From Lentzea sp. (GTDB lineage: Bacteria > Actinomycetota > Actinomycetes > Mycobacteriales > Pseudonocardiaceae), in assembly GCA_030146905.1 (NCBI GenBank), contig JASLAV010000340.1, forward strand, positions 1 to 5,072: a DNA stretch of 5,072 bases, read 5' to 3'. This document shows positions 1 through 5,072 of the stretch, piece after piece. The notes beneath the pieces are model-generated. The model saw only the letters and a program-made list of their open reading frames with translations. It ran no database searches and was not told the DNA's origin. The translations under genes and the position numbers were made by a program. Each line of letters starts with the position of its first letter. Position 1 is the first letter of the stretch.

Positions 1-27
1 GGAGCGGACGCGTGTCGTCGGTGACAT
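1..27 (-). CDS. possible first codons of a leftward gene (partial)
   Basis: An ATG at 27-25 on the minus strand opens a frame (MSPTTRVRS) that runs off the left edge after nine codons. A purine-rich GAGAAGG (46-40) lies 12 nt upstream, which is a little far for a ribosome binding site. A promoter-like TTGCGG-N18-TACGGT lies further upstream (107-78). A GTG at 79 in another frame is also open to the edge and cannot be excluded. Nine codons are too few for any functional call. The idea rests only on the upstream signals. Confidence 0.18.
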
Positions 28-77
28 GGCGTGCTTGGCCCTTCTCGGTGGGGACGCGAGGGGGTGTGGCGCGCCTC

Positions 78-107
78 ACCGTAGAAGTGACCAGCAGATT
101 ACCGCAA
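78..107 (-). promoter_or_regulatory. putative leftward promoter
   Basis: Read on the minus strand, TTGCGG (107-102) and TACGGT (83-78) are separated by 18 nt and resemble the -35 and -10 elements of an actinobacterial housekeeping sigma-factor promoter (-10 consensus TANNNT). The nine-base string TTCTACGGT (86-78) is identical to the string just upstream of the NmrA-like gene (1635-1643), and both are preceded by CTGC(T/A)GG. The predicted transcript would start near 71 and run off the left edge. This is an inference from motif similarity only. Confidence 0.3.
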
Positions 108-118
108 TATCTCGACGT

Positions 119-140
119 GATTGCGCAAATTTGCGACATC
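119..140. promoter_or_regulatory. operator-like palindrome
   Basis: CGCAAATTTGCG (124-135) is a perfect 12-bp palindrome. It extends, after two mismatched bases on each side, to GAT...ATC (119-121 and 138-140), giving a 22-bp imperfect dyad. A second palindrome, TTGCGCAA (121-128), is nested in its left half. The symmetry and length suit a homodimeric helix-turn-helix regulator. It lies just upstream of the putative leftward promoter, and further CGCAA lies inside that promoter (103-107). I do not recognise it as the site of a particular regulator. Confidence 0.4.
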
Positions 141-185
141 GTGCTTTGAGCAGGAAAGACGCGTGCGCGATCGGGTGCCCGACCG

Positions 186-223
186 GCTCCGCTGGGTGAA
201 CAGGGTCGGTCACCAGCGGCAGC
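186..223. terminator. stem-loop, possible secondary terminator or RNA structure
   Basis: Bases 186-199 pair with 210-223 to form a 13-bp stem (3+5+5 bp) interrupted by single-base bulges at 194 and 220, with a 10-nt loop (200-209). No T-run follows on either strand. It lies about 80 nt beyond the main hairpin downstream of the S9 peptidase, so it could serve as a back-up terminator for that transcript or for transcription entering from the left. A structured small RNA is an alternative, but nothing else supports one. Confidence 0.35.
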
Positions 224-292
224 TCGTCGGCGCTACCACCAGGTTCGTGCCCGAACGTCCCCGATAAATTGGTGCGATCGCGCGATGGTCCA

Positions 293-343
293 CTTGCGGC
301 GGCTTGCGGAGCCGTTGCGCCGGCTTCCGCAAGGTTGCGCAAG
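293..343 (-). terminator. terminator hairpin of the S9 peptidase gene
   Basis: CTTGCGGA-GCCG (303-314) pairs with CGGC-T-TCCGCAAG (321-333), giving a 12-bp GC-rich stem with one bulged base (325) and a 6-nt loop (315-320). An outer 6-bp helix (CTTGCG at 293-298 with CGCAAG at 338-343) flanks it across a 4x4 internal loop. The structure begins 2 nt past the minus-strand stop codon at 348-346, the expected place for a terminator. It lacks a T-tract, which is common for intrinsic terminators in high-GC actinomycetes. The same DNA also reads as five degenerate 10-11-bp units containing TTGCG or its complement, which is largely a consequence of the nested hairpins. Confidence 0.6.
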
Positions 344-345
344 CG

Positions 346-1599
346 TCAGAGCGCCGCGAACAGGCGTCTGGCTCGGTTCAGCAGATCCAACCTGTGCTCA
401 CGCCGCAGGAACGAGTGCCCCTCGCCGGGGTAGACGACCAGTTCCGAGTGCGGGACGGCGAGATGAAGGAGCTCGGCTTGCTCCACCGGCACGTTGGTGT
501 CGTCGGCGCCGTGCACGATCAACATCGGCGTGGTGATCCGGCCGGCGTAGGTGAGGGGGCTGTGCTCCGGGCTGTCGCCGAGGGCGGCCTCGAACGCGCC
601 CCACTCGCCGTGCGCGATCTGCTTCGGCCAGTCGGAGATGCCCGCGCCCACGAACGCGGCCTTGAACCTGTCCGTCCGGGTCGTCGCCCACGCGGCCATG
701 AACCCGCCGTGGCTCCAGCCCGAGATGCCGAGCCTGTCCCGGTCGGCCACGCCTTGGCCGACGAGGAGGTCGATGCCGGTCTCGATGTCGTGCCACTCCT
801 CCTGGCCGACCCTGCCGGCGACCGCGGCCGCGAACTCGTGGCCCCTGCCCAGACCTCCGCGCGGGTTCGGCAGGAAAGACGCGATGCCCTGATGCGCGAA
901 CCACTGCGCCGACGGCACCCAGTGCAGCTGCAGGTCGTCGGTCCAGCGGCCGTAGGGACCGCCGTGGACCAGGGTGACGAGGGGGAACGGTCCGTCGTCA
1001 CGAGTCCTGCCCGGCGGCAGCACCAGGAGGCCGTCGAGGTCCAGCCCGTCCCGCGCGGTGTAGCGGAGGCGTTCCTGCGTGCCCCAGACGACGCCGTCGG
1101 GGTTCTCGCGCGGGCGGTGTGAACCGCGGACACGCCTGAGGAGGCCGCCGCCGAGGCGGTGGAACTCGGTGTCCAGGCCGGTGGCGACGACCATGATCGG
1201 CGCGTGGCCGTCGTCCTGGACGAGTTCGACGGGACAGGCGGGCATGCCCGCGGTGAGGTTGCGGTGGCGCTGGTCGAAGACGGCGTTGCCGCCCTGCAGG
1301 TGCGGTGGTGTCAGGGCGAGGTAGACGATCTCGTCGCCCCACCACACCGGGTTGCCGGCGTCGGCCGGTGCCGGTCCGAGGTCGGTGGTGGTGCCGTCGT
1401 CCGCCACGACGTGCAGGGCCGGGTCGAGCAGCCCGGGGTCGATCTTCTCGCTGGACCAGGTGATGACCGCCAGCCGGCCGTCCGGGTGCCTTGCCGTCTC
1501 GGCGACGTGACGGCCGGGGATGCGGACGTCGGCGGGCGGGGTCTTGGTGGGCGGCGGTGGACAGTGGTCGACCACCACCTCGTCGGTCAGCTCCCGCAC
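346..1599 (-). CDS. S9 (prolyl oligopeptidase) family serine peptidase with shortened propeller
   Basis: Predicted 417-residue hydrolase with an alpha/beta-hydrolase catalytic domain of the prolyl oligopeptidase family, closest in style to the acylaminoacyl-peptidase/dipeptidyl-aminopeptidase branch (S9C). Such enzymes cleave short peptides. Visible motifs, numbered from the GTG at 1599, are HGGP (212-215, oxyanion region), NPRGG (245-249) and the nucleophile elbow GWSHGG with Ser296. HGADDTNVP supplies Asp367 and GEGHSF supplies His395, so the triad is complete. Residues 1 to about 170 contain propeller-like pieces (HPDGRLAV near 38-45, HVVADDGTTTDLG near 63-75, RNLTAGM near 113-119). S9C proteins usually have 600 or more residues with a seven-bladed propeller, so several blades seem to be missing. 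No signal peptide or membrane segment is evident, so it is probably cytoplasmic. I chose the GTG at 1599 because AGGAGG (1609-1604) lies 4 nt upstream. A GTG at 1623 in the same frame directly follows an in-frame TAA and has no ribosome binding site. The substrate is unknown. Confidence 0.88.
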   Translation of the reverse strand: MRELTDEVVVDHCPPPPTKTPPADVRIPGRHVAETARHPDGRLAVITWSSEKIDPGLLDPALHVVADDGTTTDLGPAPADAGNPVWWGDEIVYLALTPPHLQGGNAVFDQRHRNLTAGMPACPVELVQDDGHAPIMVVATGLDTEFHRLGGGLLRRVRGSHRPRENPDGVVWGTQERLRYTARDGLDLDGLLVLPPGRTRDDGPFPLVTLVHGGPYGRWTDDLQLHWVPSAQWFAHQGIASFLPNPRGGLGRGHEFAAAVAGRVGQEEWHDIETGIDLLVGQGVADRDRLGISGWSHGGFMAAWATTRTDRFKAAFVGAGISDWPKQIAHGEWGAFEAALGDSPEHSPLTYAGRITTPMLIVHGADDTNVPVEQAELLHLAVPHSELVVYPGEGHSFLRREHRLDLLNRARRLFAAL

Positions 1600-1603
1600 G
1601 GGA

Positions 1604-1609
1604 CCTCCT
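1604..1609 (-). promoter_or_regulatory. ribosome binding site that decides the S9 peptidase start
   Basis: AGGAGG on the minus strand, 4 nt before the GTG at 1599. The spacing is short but usable. It argues against the upstream in-frame GTG at 1623, which would place this sequence inside the coding region and has no such signal of its own. Confidence 0.6.
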
Positions 1610-1612
1610 CGC

Positions 1613-1643
1613 TTGATCTCCACTTAACTGCAGGTTCTACGGT
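1613..1643 (+). promoter_or_regulatory. putative leaderless promoter of the NmrA-like gene
   Basis: TACGGT (1638-1643) fits the actinobacterial -10 consensus TANNNT and lies 7 nt before the ATG at 1651, the spacing expected when transcription starts at or next to the start codon. TTGATC (1613-1618) is a possible -35 element with a 19-nt spacer. There is no purine-rich ribosome binding site between here and the ATG, which agrees with leaderless translation. The -35 element overlaps the leader of the divergent S9 peptidase gene, so the two promoters must interdigitate in a 51-bp gap. I could not identify a good opposing promoter for the peptidase. Confidence 0.42.
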
Positions 1644-1650
1644 CCATCCC

Positions 1651-2466
1651 ATGACGATTCTGGTGGCTGGGGCGACGGGGAACGCCGGACGGCAGGTGGT
1701 GCGTGAGCTGCTCGCGCTGGGACAACGAGTCCGCGCCCTCACCAGGAACGCGGCGGGGGCGGACCTCCCGGCCGGGGTGGAGGTCGTCGAAGGGGATCTG
1801 ACCCGGCCGGAGACCGTCCCGTTCGACGGTGTCACCGGCGTGCACCTGCTGGCGAACGCCGGAGCCGACTACGCCGACCTCCTCACGGGGCCGGAACTGG
1901 TGGAGCTGGCCGAACAGGCGGGCGTCCGGCGGGTCACGCTGGTGTGGAGCGGATCGAGGAGCCCGGTGGAGGAAGCGGTCACGGCCAGTTCGCTGGAGTG
2001 GACGGTGCTGCGGCCGATGGACTTCATGTCGAACGCCCTGGCGTGGGCGGGGCCGGTACGCGAGAAGGGGGAGGTACGCGAACCGTTCCCCCATGCGCGC
2101 AGTGCGCTCGTGCACGAAGGCGACATCGGGGCGGTGGCGGCCGCCGTGCTCGCGAGGGGTGGGCACGGCGGCCGCACGTACACGCTGACAGGTCCGGAGT
2201 CGCTGTCCGTGCCGGAGCAGGTGGCGACGATCAGCGCCGTTGTCGGCAGGGAGATCCGGTACGTCGAGCAGACCGAGGAGGAAGCGCGCGACGAGACGCT
2301 GGCCAGGGGAACACCGTCGGAGTTCGCCGACGTGCTCCTCGCGTGGAAGCGGGACATGCCCGCGGAGGGGTACACCGTCGTACCGACCGTCGAGGACGTG
2401 CTGGGAAGGCCCGCGCGCTCGTTCGCCTCGTGGGTGGGCGAGCACGCGGGCCACTTCGCGGCCTAG
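1651..2466 (+). CDS. NmrA-like / atypical SDR NAD(P)-binding protein
   Basis: A 271-residue Rossmann-fold protein of the NmrA/atypical short-chain dehydrogenase group, a family that includes NAD(P)H-dependent quinone or azo reductases and redox-sensing regulators. The N-terminal strand carries the nucleotide-binding GATGNAG motif (Gly7, Gly10, Gly13). Arg32, at the end of the second strand (RALTRN), suggests a preference for NADP(H). EGDL (47-50) is the usual acidic motif after the third strand. TVLRPMDFMSN (118-128) and HEGDIGAVAAAVL (155-167) are typical of the family's substrate domain. The classical YxxxK catalytic pair is absent, as expected for atypical members. Length is normal. The ATG at 1651 begins directly before the first beta strand and has no ribosome binding site, consistent with leaderless expression. 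It is divergent from the S9 peptidase and convergent with the subtilase, so it is probably monocistronic. No membrane segment is seen, so it should be cytoplasmic. Substrate unknown. Confidence 0.9.
   Translation: MTILVAGATGNAGRQVVRELLALGQRVRALTRNAAGADLPAGVEVVEGDLTRPETVPFDGVTGVHLLANAGADYADLLTGPELVELAEQAGVRRVTLVWSGSRSPVEEAVTASSLEWTVLRPMDFMSNALAWAGPVREKGEVREPFPHARSALVHEGDIGAVAAAVLARGGHGGRTYTLTGPESLSVPEQVATISAVVGREIRYVEQTEEEARDETLARGTPSEFADVLLAWKRDMPAEGYTVVPTVEDVLGRPARSFASWVGEHAGHFAA
2463..2466. other. shared palindromic CTAG forming both convergent stop codons
   Basis: TAG at 2464-2466 ends the NmrA-like gene on the plus strand, and the reverse complement of 2463-2465, also TAG, ends the subtilase on the minus strand. 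The genes overlap tail to tail by 4 bp, so there is no intergenic space and no room for a terminator outside coding sequence. Transcription of either gene past its stop produces RNA antisense to the other. Confidence 0.85.
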
Positions 2467-5072
2467 CGCAGCAGGTAGGCGTCGAGGATCGTCTGCTCCA
2501 CCGTCTGGCCGATGCCGGAAGCCTTGGCGCGCAGGGAGACCGACTTGGCGCCGCGCGGATGGGCGAGGAGCACGCGGTTGCTCGTGACAGGCGTGCGGCG
2601 CCACGTCGTGCCGCGGTCGTAGGAGACCTCGACGGACGTGACCTGCGCCGGGCCGGTCTGCGACTGGGTCGAGATGGGCACGGCCAGCATCTGGCCGGCA
2701 CGGGCGTAACCCTCGTCGTCCAGCTGCGGGCTGAAGCGGATGACCGACAGCGGCAACGCGGTCCGCTCTGCCGTCGTGTCGCTGCGGAACGTCCAGACGC
2801 CGGACACCTTGGTGCTCAACGGGTTCGCCCGTGTCGACGTCACCTCCAGCCGGTAGTTCGCGACACCTGGTTCCACGTCGATCGCCGCCCAGCCGGGCTG
2901 GTCCGTCTCGCCCACCTTGGTGCCGTCGCGGTAGAGCGTGGTCTTCGCTTCGGTGACCGGACCGTGGCCGGCGTTGCCCGCGTTGTCGCCGTACAGCGGG
3001 ACGGTGACCCGCATGAAGTCGCCCGTGCGGAACGTGTGCGGGATGTCGCGCGACTCGGGCAGCGCCGGGCCGAACACCGCGCGGTGGAACGGTTCCGCGT
3101 AGGAGCGGCCGGTCTTGTAGTGCTTCAGCGGGCCTTCCAGCGCGCCGATGTTGCCCGTCGCGTCGAACACGTTGAACCGGCGCGACCAGTCGCCGCCCTC
3201 ACCGCCGTAGTACTCGGTGCGCGCGCCGGGCTGGAGGTTGTCCAGCGAGCCCCAGCCCCAGTCGGCCCTGCCCCTGGGGGAGGAGGTGTGGCCGATGGAG
3301 GCGGTCTGGCCCTCCTTCAACGCCGGCATGTCCACCTTGACCGTCGCGAGGTCCTTCCGCGCGACCGTCCTGGTGAGGCCGCTCGGCGCGGATCCCTTGT
3401 GGTACCAGGCGAGGCCGTAGAAGTCGGGGCCCGCGTTCCAGAACGTCGCGGTCTTGCCGGTGACCTCGTCGGAGTCGGGGCCGAGGCTCGCGACGCCGAG
3501 GTGGCCGATCGCGCCGCCGACCGAGAAGTTGCCGATCGTGTAGCTGGTGCCGTTCACGGTCCGTTCGAAACCGGTCTGCAGCAACGACAGCTGCGCGGCG
3601 ACCGGGAGCGTCACCTGGATCGGCTTGGCCTGCCGCGCGTCGAGGGTGATCGTCGTGGCGCCGGTGACGGTCAGGTTCGGGTAGTTGACGACGTCGTGGG
3701 TGTACGGGCTCCCGGACGACAGCACGCTGCCGGACAGGAGGTAGCGGCCCTTCGCGAGACGGGTCACACCCGTCGCGCTGTCGGGCCAGACGCGGGCACC
3801 GGTGTCGGCGTTCACGAGGAACGCGAACGTCGAGCCGGCCTTCGCGCCGGACCTGTCGATCCCGGTGATCGTGACGTCGTAGCTCTCCGGTTCGAGGTCG
3901 GCGACCACCGCCGTGCGCAGGCCGTTCGCGACGATCGCGCCGCCGACGACACCGCCGCCGGGCTGCTTGGAGACGTCCGCGGTGACCGTGGCGGTCGCCG
4001 AGCCGTTCGCGGGCACGGTGAGCCTGGTGGGGGAGACGCTGAAGACGCTGCCGGTCGTCTCGGTGGTCAGGTCGAGCGTGACCGGCTCGGAGCCCGCGTT
4101 GGAGTAGGTGATCTCCTTCGACAGCGCGGGTTCGCCGGTGTGCGGCCACCGGTGGGCGCCGAAGCTGATGTTCGTCGGGTTCGACGTGACGTTCTGCTTG
4201 ATCACCTTGGCGACGTCCACGCGGCCGGAGCCCTGCTCGAACGGCGACAGCTCGGCGTTGGGCGTGGTGCTGCCGGCGAGACGGGCCTTGAGCTCGGACC
4301 CGGTGAGGCCGGGGTGCTGCTGGCGCAGGAGCGCCGCCGCGCCCGCGACGTGCGGGGTGGCCATCGACGTGCCGTCGAGCGAGGTGTAGCCCTCGACGAC
4401 CGGCGGTCCGATCCTGCCGTCGGAGTGCAGGGCGGCGACGATGCCGACGCCCGGCGCGGTGAGGTCGGGCTTGAGCGTGCCGGCCTGGGTCGGGCCGCGG
4501 CTCGAGAACTCGGCGATCCGCTCCTGGTCGTCGACGGCGCCGACGGTCAGCGCCGCGTCGGCGGTGCCGGGTGAACCGACGGTCCTGCCCGCGGGACCGG
4601 AGTTGCCCGCGGCGACCACGAACAGCGTGCCCTTCTCGGCGCTGATGCGGTCGACCGCCTCCTCCAGCGGCTCGATCTCGGGCGTGTCGTACCCGCCGAG
4701 GCTCATGTTGATGATCTGGGCGCCCTGCTCCGCCGCCCACTCCATCCCGGCGATGATCCCGCTGTCCTGCCCGGAACCGTTGTCGCCCAGCACCTTCACG
4801 TCGAGGATGTGCGCGTCCGGTGCCACGCCGCGGTACTTGCCGCCGCTCTTCGCGCCCGTGCCCGCGATGGTCGACGCCACGTGCGTGCCGTGGCCGTAGT
4901 GGTCCTCCGCGTCGGGCGACGTCGTGAAGTTCCGTTCACCGATCTCGCGGTCGGCGAGGTCGGGGTGGGTGTTGTCGACGCCCGTGTCGAGGACGGCGAC
5001 CGTGGTGCCCTTGCCCGTGAAGCCCGCCGCATGAGCGGCGGGGGCGTTGATCTGCGCGACGCTGCGGTCGAG
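2463..5072 (-). CDS. secreted subtilisin-family (S8) serine protease, 5' end beyond window
   Basis: The last 869 residues of a large subtilase; the reading frame stays open to the right edge. Numbering from the first visible residue, the catalytic domain spans about 13-275. It has Asp29 in VAVLDTGVD, His61 in YGHGTHVAS, oxyanion Asn157 in VAAGNSGP and nucleophile Ser236 in GTSMATPHVAG, so the triad is intact and the enzyme should be active. Asn157 and Ser236 are only 79 residues apart, leaving no room for an inserted PA domain. About 285-385 looks like a fibronectin-III-type beta-sandwich (NISFGAH, LTVPANGSATATVT). About 395-869 is an extra beta-rich C-terminal region with segments such as DVTITGIDRSG and EVSYDRGTTWRR, a layout seen in large actinomycete extracellular subtilases. 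The missing part should hold the signal peptide and I9-type propeptide. There is no C-terminal sorting signal or membrane anchor, so it is probably released. The GTG at 4880 is not the start: it lies after Asp29 and His61. Confidence 0.93.
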   Translation of the reverse strand, partial: LDRSVAQINAPAAHAAGFTGKGTTVAVLDTGVDNTHPDLADREIGERNFTTSPDAEDHYGHGTHVASTIAGTGAKSGGKYRGVAPDAHILDVKVLGDNGSGQDSGIIAGMEWAAEQGAQIINMSLGGYDTPEIEPLEEAVDRISAEKGTLFVVAAGNSGPAGRTVGSPGTADAALTVGAVDDQERIAEFSSRGPTQAGTLKPDLTAPGVGIVAALHSDGRIGPPVVEGYTSLDGTSMATPHVAGAAALLRQQHPGLTGSELKARLAGSTTPNAELSPFEQGSGRVDVAKVIKQNVTSNPTNISFGAHRWPHTGEPALSKEITYSNAGSEPVTLDLTTETTGSVFSVSPTRLTVPANGSATATVTADVSKQPGGGVVGGAIVANGLRTAVVADLEPESYDVTITGIDRSGAKAGSTFAFLVNADTGARVWPDSATGVTRLAKGRYLLSGSVLSSGSPYTHDVVNYPNLTVTGATTITLDARQAKPIQVTLPVAAQLSLLQTGFERTVNGTSYTIGNFSVGGAIGHLGVASLGPDSDEVTGKTATFWNAGPDFYGLAWYHKGSAPSGLTRTVARKDLATVKVDMPALKEGQTASIGHTSSPRGRADWGWGSLDNLQPGARTEYYGGEGGDWSRRFNVFDATGNIGALEGPLKHYKTGRSYAEPFHRAVFGPALPESRDIPHTFRTGDFMRVTVPLYGDNAGNAGHGPVTEAKTTLYRDGTKVGETDQPGWAAIDVEPGVANYRLEVTSTRANPLSTKVSGVWTFRSDTTAERTALPLSVIRFSPQLDDEGYARAGQMLAVPISTQSQTGPAQVTSVEVSYDRGTTWRRTPVTSNRVLLAHPRGAKSVSLRAKASGIGQTVEQTILDAYLLR

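Larger units (their letters stand above)
1..345. other. intergenic region with no confident gene
   Basis: No complete gene is supported here. The stretch between the S9 peptidase stop codon and the left edge contains an AT-richer patch (about 81-150), palindromes and two hairpins, listed separately. The minus strand has an 88-codon open frame from a TTG at 342 down to 76. It has no ribosome binding site, starts inside the terminator hairpin, has no recognisable domain and is rich in low-information Ala/Pro/Arg, so I treat it as chance. The plus strand is open in one frame from 3 to 150, but its third-position GC is clearly lower than in the real genes here and includes a TTA codon. The region therefore looks like spacer plus regulatory DNA, possibly upstream of a gene lying off the left edge. 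Confidence 0.6.

Noticed and set aside
76..342. A small 88-residue minus-strand protein
   Set aside because: TTG start inside the terminator hairpin, no ribosome binding site, no recognisable domain, and it overlaps palindromes and hairpins.
293..343. A CRISPR or phage-type tandem repeat array
   Set aside because: The units are only 10-11 bp, degenerate and without spacers, and are explained by a nested hairpin.
304..1122. A 272-codon plus-strand open frame antisense to the S9 peptidase
   Set aside because: Low-complexity translation without motifs; the minus strand here encodes a clear S9 catalytic domain with all triad residues.
1159..1650. An N-terminal extension of the NmrA-like protein to a start at 1159
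   Set aside because: The extension lies antisense to the S9 peptidase and has no motif. The Rossmann strand begins at the ATG at 1651, right after the -10-like element.
1624..2604. A 326-codon minus-strand open frame across the NmrA-like gene
   Set aside because: Pro/Arg/His-rich shadow of the NmrA-like gene, with no start signal or domain.
1944..4574. An 876-codon plus-strand open frame antisense to the subtilase
   Set aside because: It is Arg/Gly/Val/Ala-rich with no domain, starts inside the NmrA-like gene and mirrors the codon pattern of the well-supported minus-strand subtilase. Long antisense frames are expected in high-GC DNA.
2463..4880. The subtilase starting at the GTG at 4880
   Set aside because: This would delete catalytic Asp29 and His61, which are plainly encoded upstream in the same frame. 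The GTG encodes the Val of the GHGTHV motif.
1..5072. A new defence, toxin-antitoxin or biosynthetic system
   Set aside because: The window holds only three clear genes of common families in non-operonic orientations. Nothing in the sequence links them into a system.

Overview
The window is GC-rich, with third codon positions strongly biased to G/C and long stop-free shadows on the opposite strands. This is typical of a high-GC actinomycete. The protein types (a secreted multi-domain subtilase, an NmrA-like oxidoreductase, an S9 peptidase) would suit a Streptomyces- or Pseudonocardiales-type soil organism, but genus cannot be read from the sequence and this assignment is inference.

Layout, left to right. 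Positions 1-345 hold no convincing complete gene. This stretch is more AT-rich around 81-150 and carries a perfect 12-bp palindrome, a promoter-like element pointing left, and two strong stem-loops. The larger stem-loop (293-343) starts 2 nt beyond the stop codon of the next gene and is best read as its terminator. Positions 346-1599 (minus) encode an S9 prolyl-oligopeptidase-family serine peptidase with a complete catalytic domain but an unusually short beta-propeller part. A 51-bp divergent gap (1600-1650) separates it from an NmrA/SDR-type NAD(P)-binding protein (1651-2466, plus), which appears to be translated from a leaderless transcript. That gene converges on a large secreted subtilisin-family protease (minus, 2463 to beyond the right edge). 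The two stop codons overlap in a single palindromic CTAG.

Functionally, two of the three genes are serine peptidases of different clans: one probably cytoplasmic (S9, alpha/beta hydrolase fold) and one secreted (S8). The oxidoreductase lies between them in the opposite orientation, so the three do not form an operon and no shared pathway is evident. I found no tRNA, rRNA, CRISPR array, insertion sequence, phage or defence-system gene. The window looks like ordinary chromosomal sequence. The points most worth a second look are the shortened S9 propeller, the intergenic palindrome and hairpins, the promoter motif shared between two sites, and the fully overlapping convergent stops.
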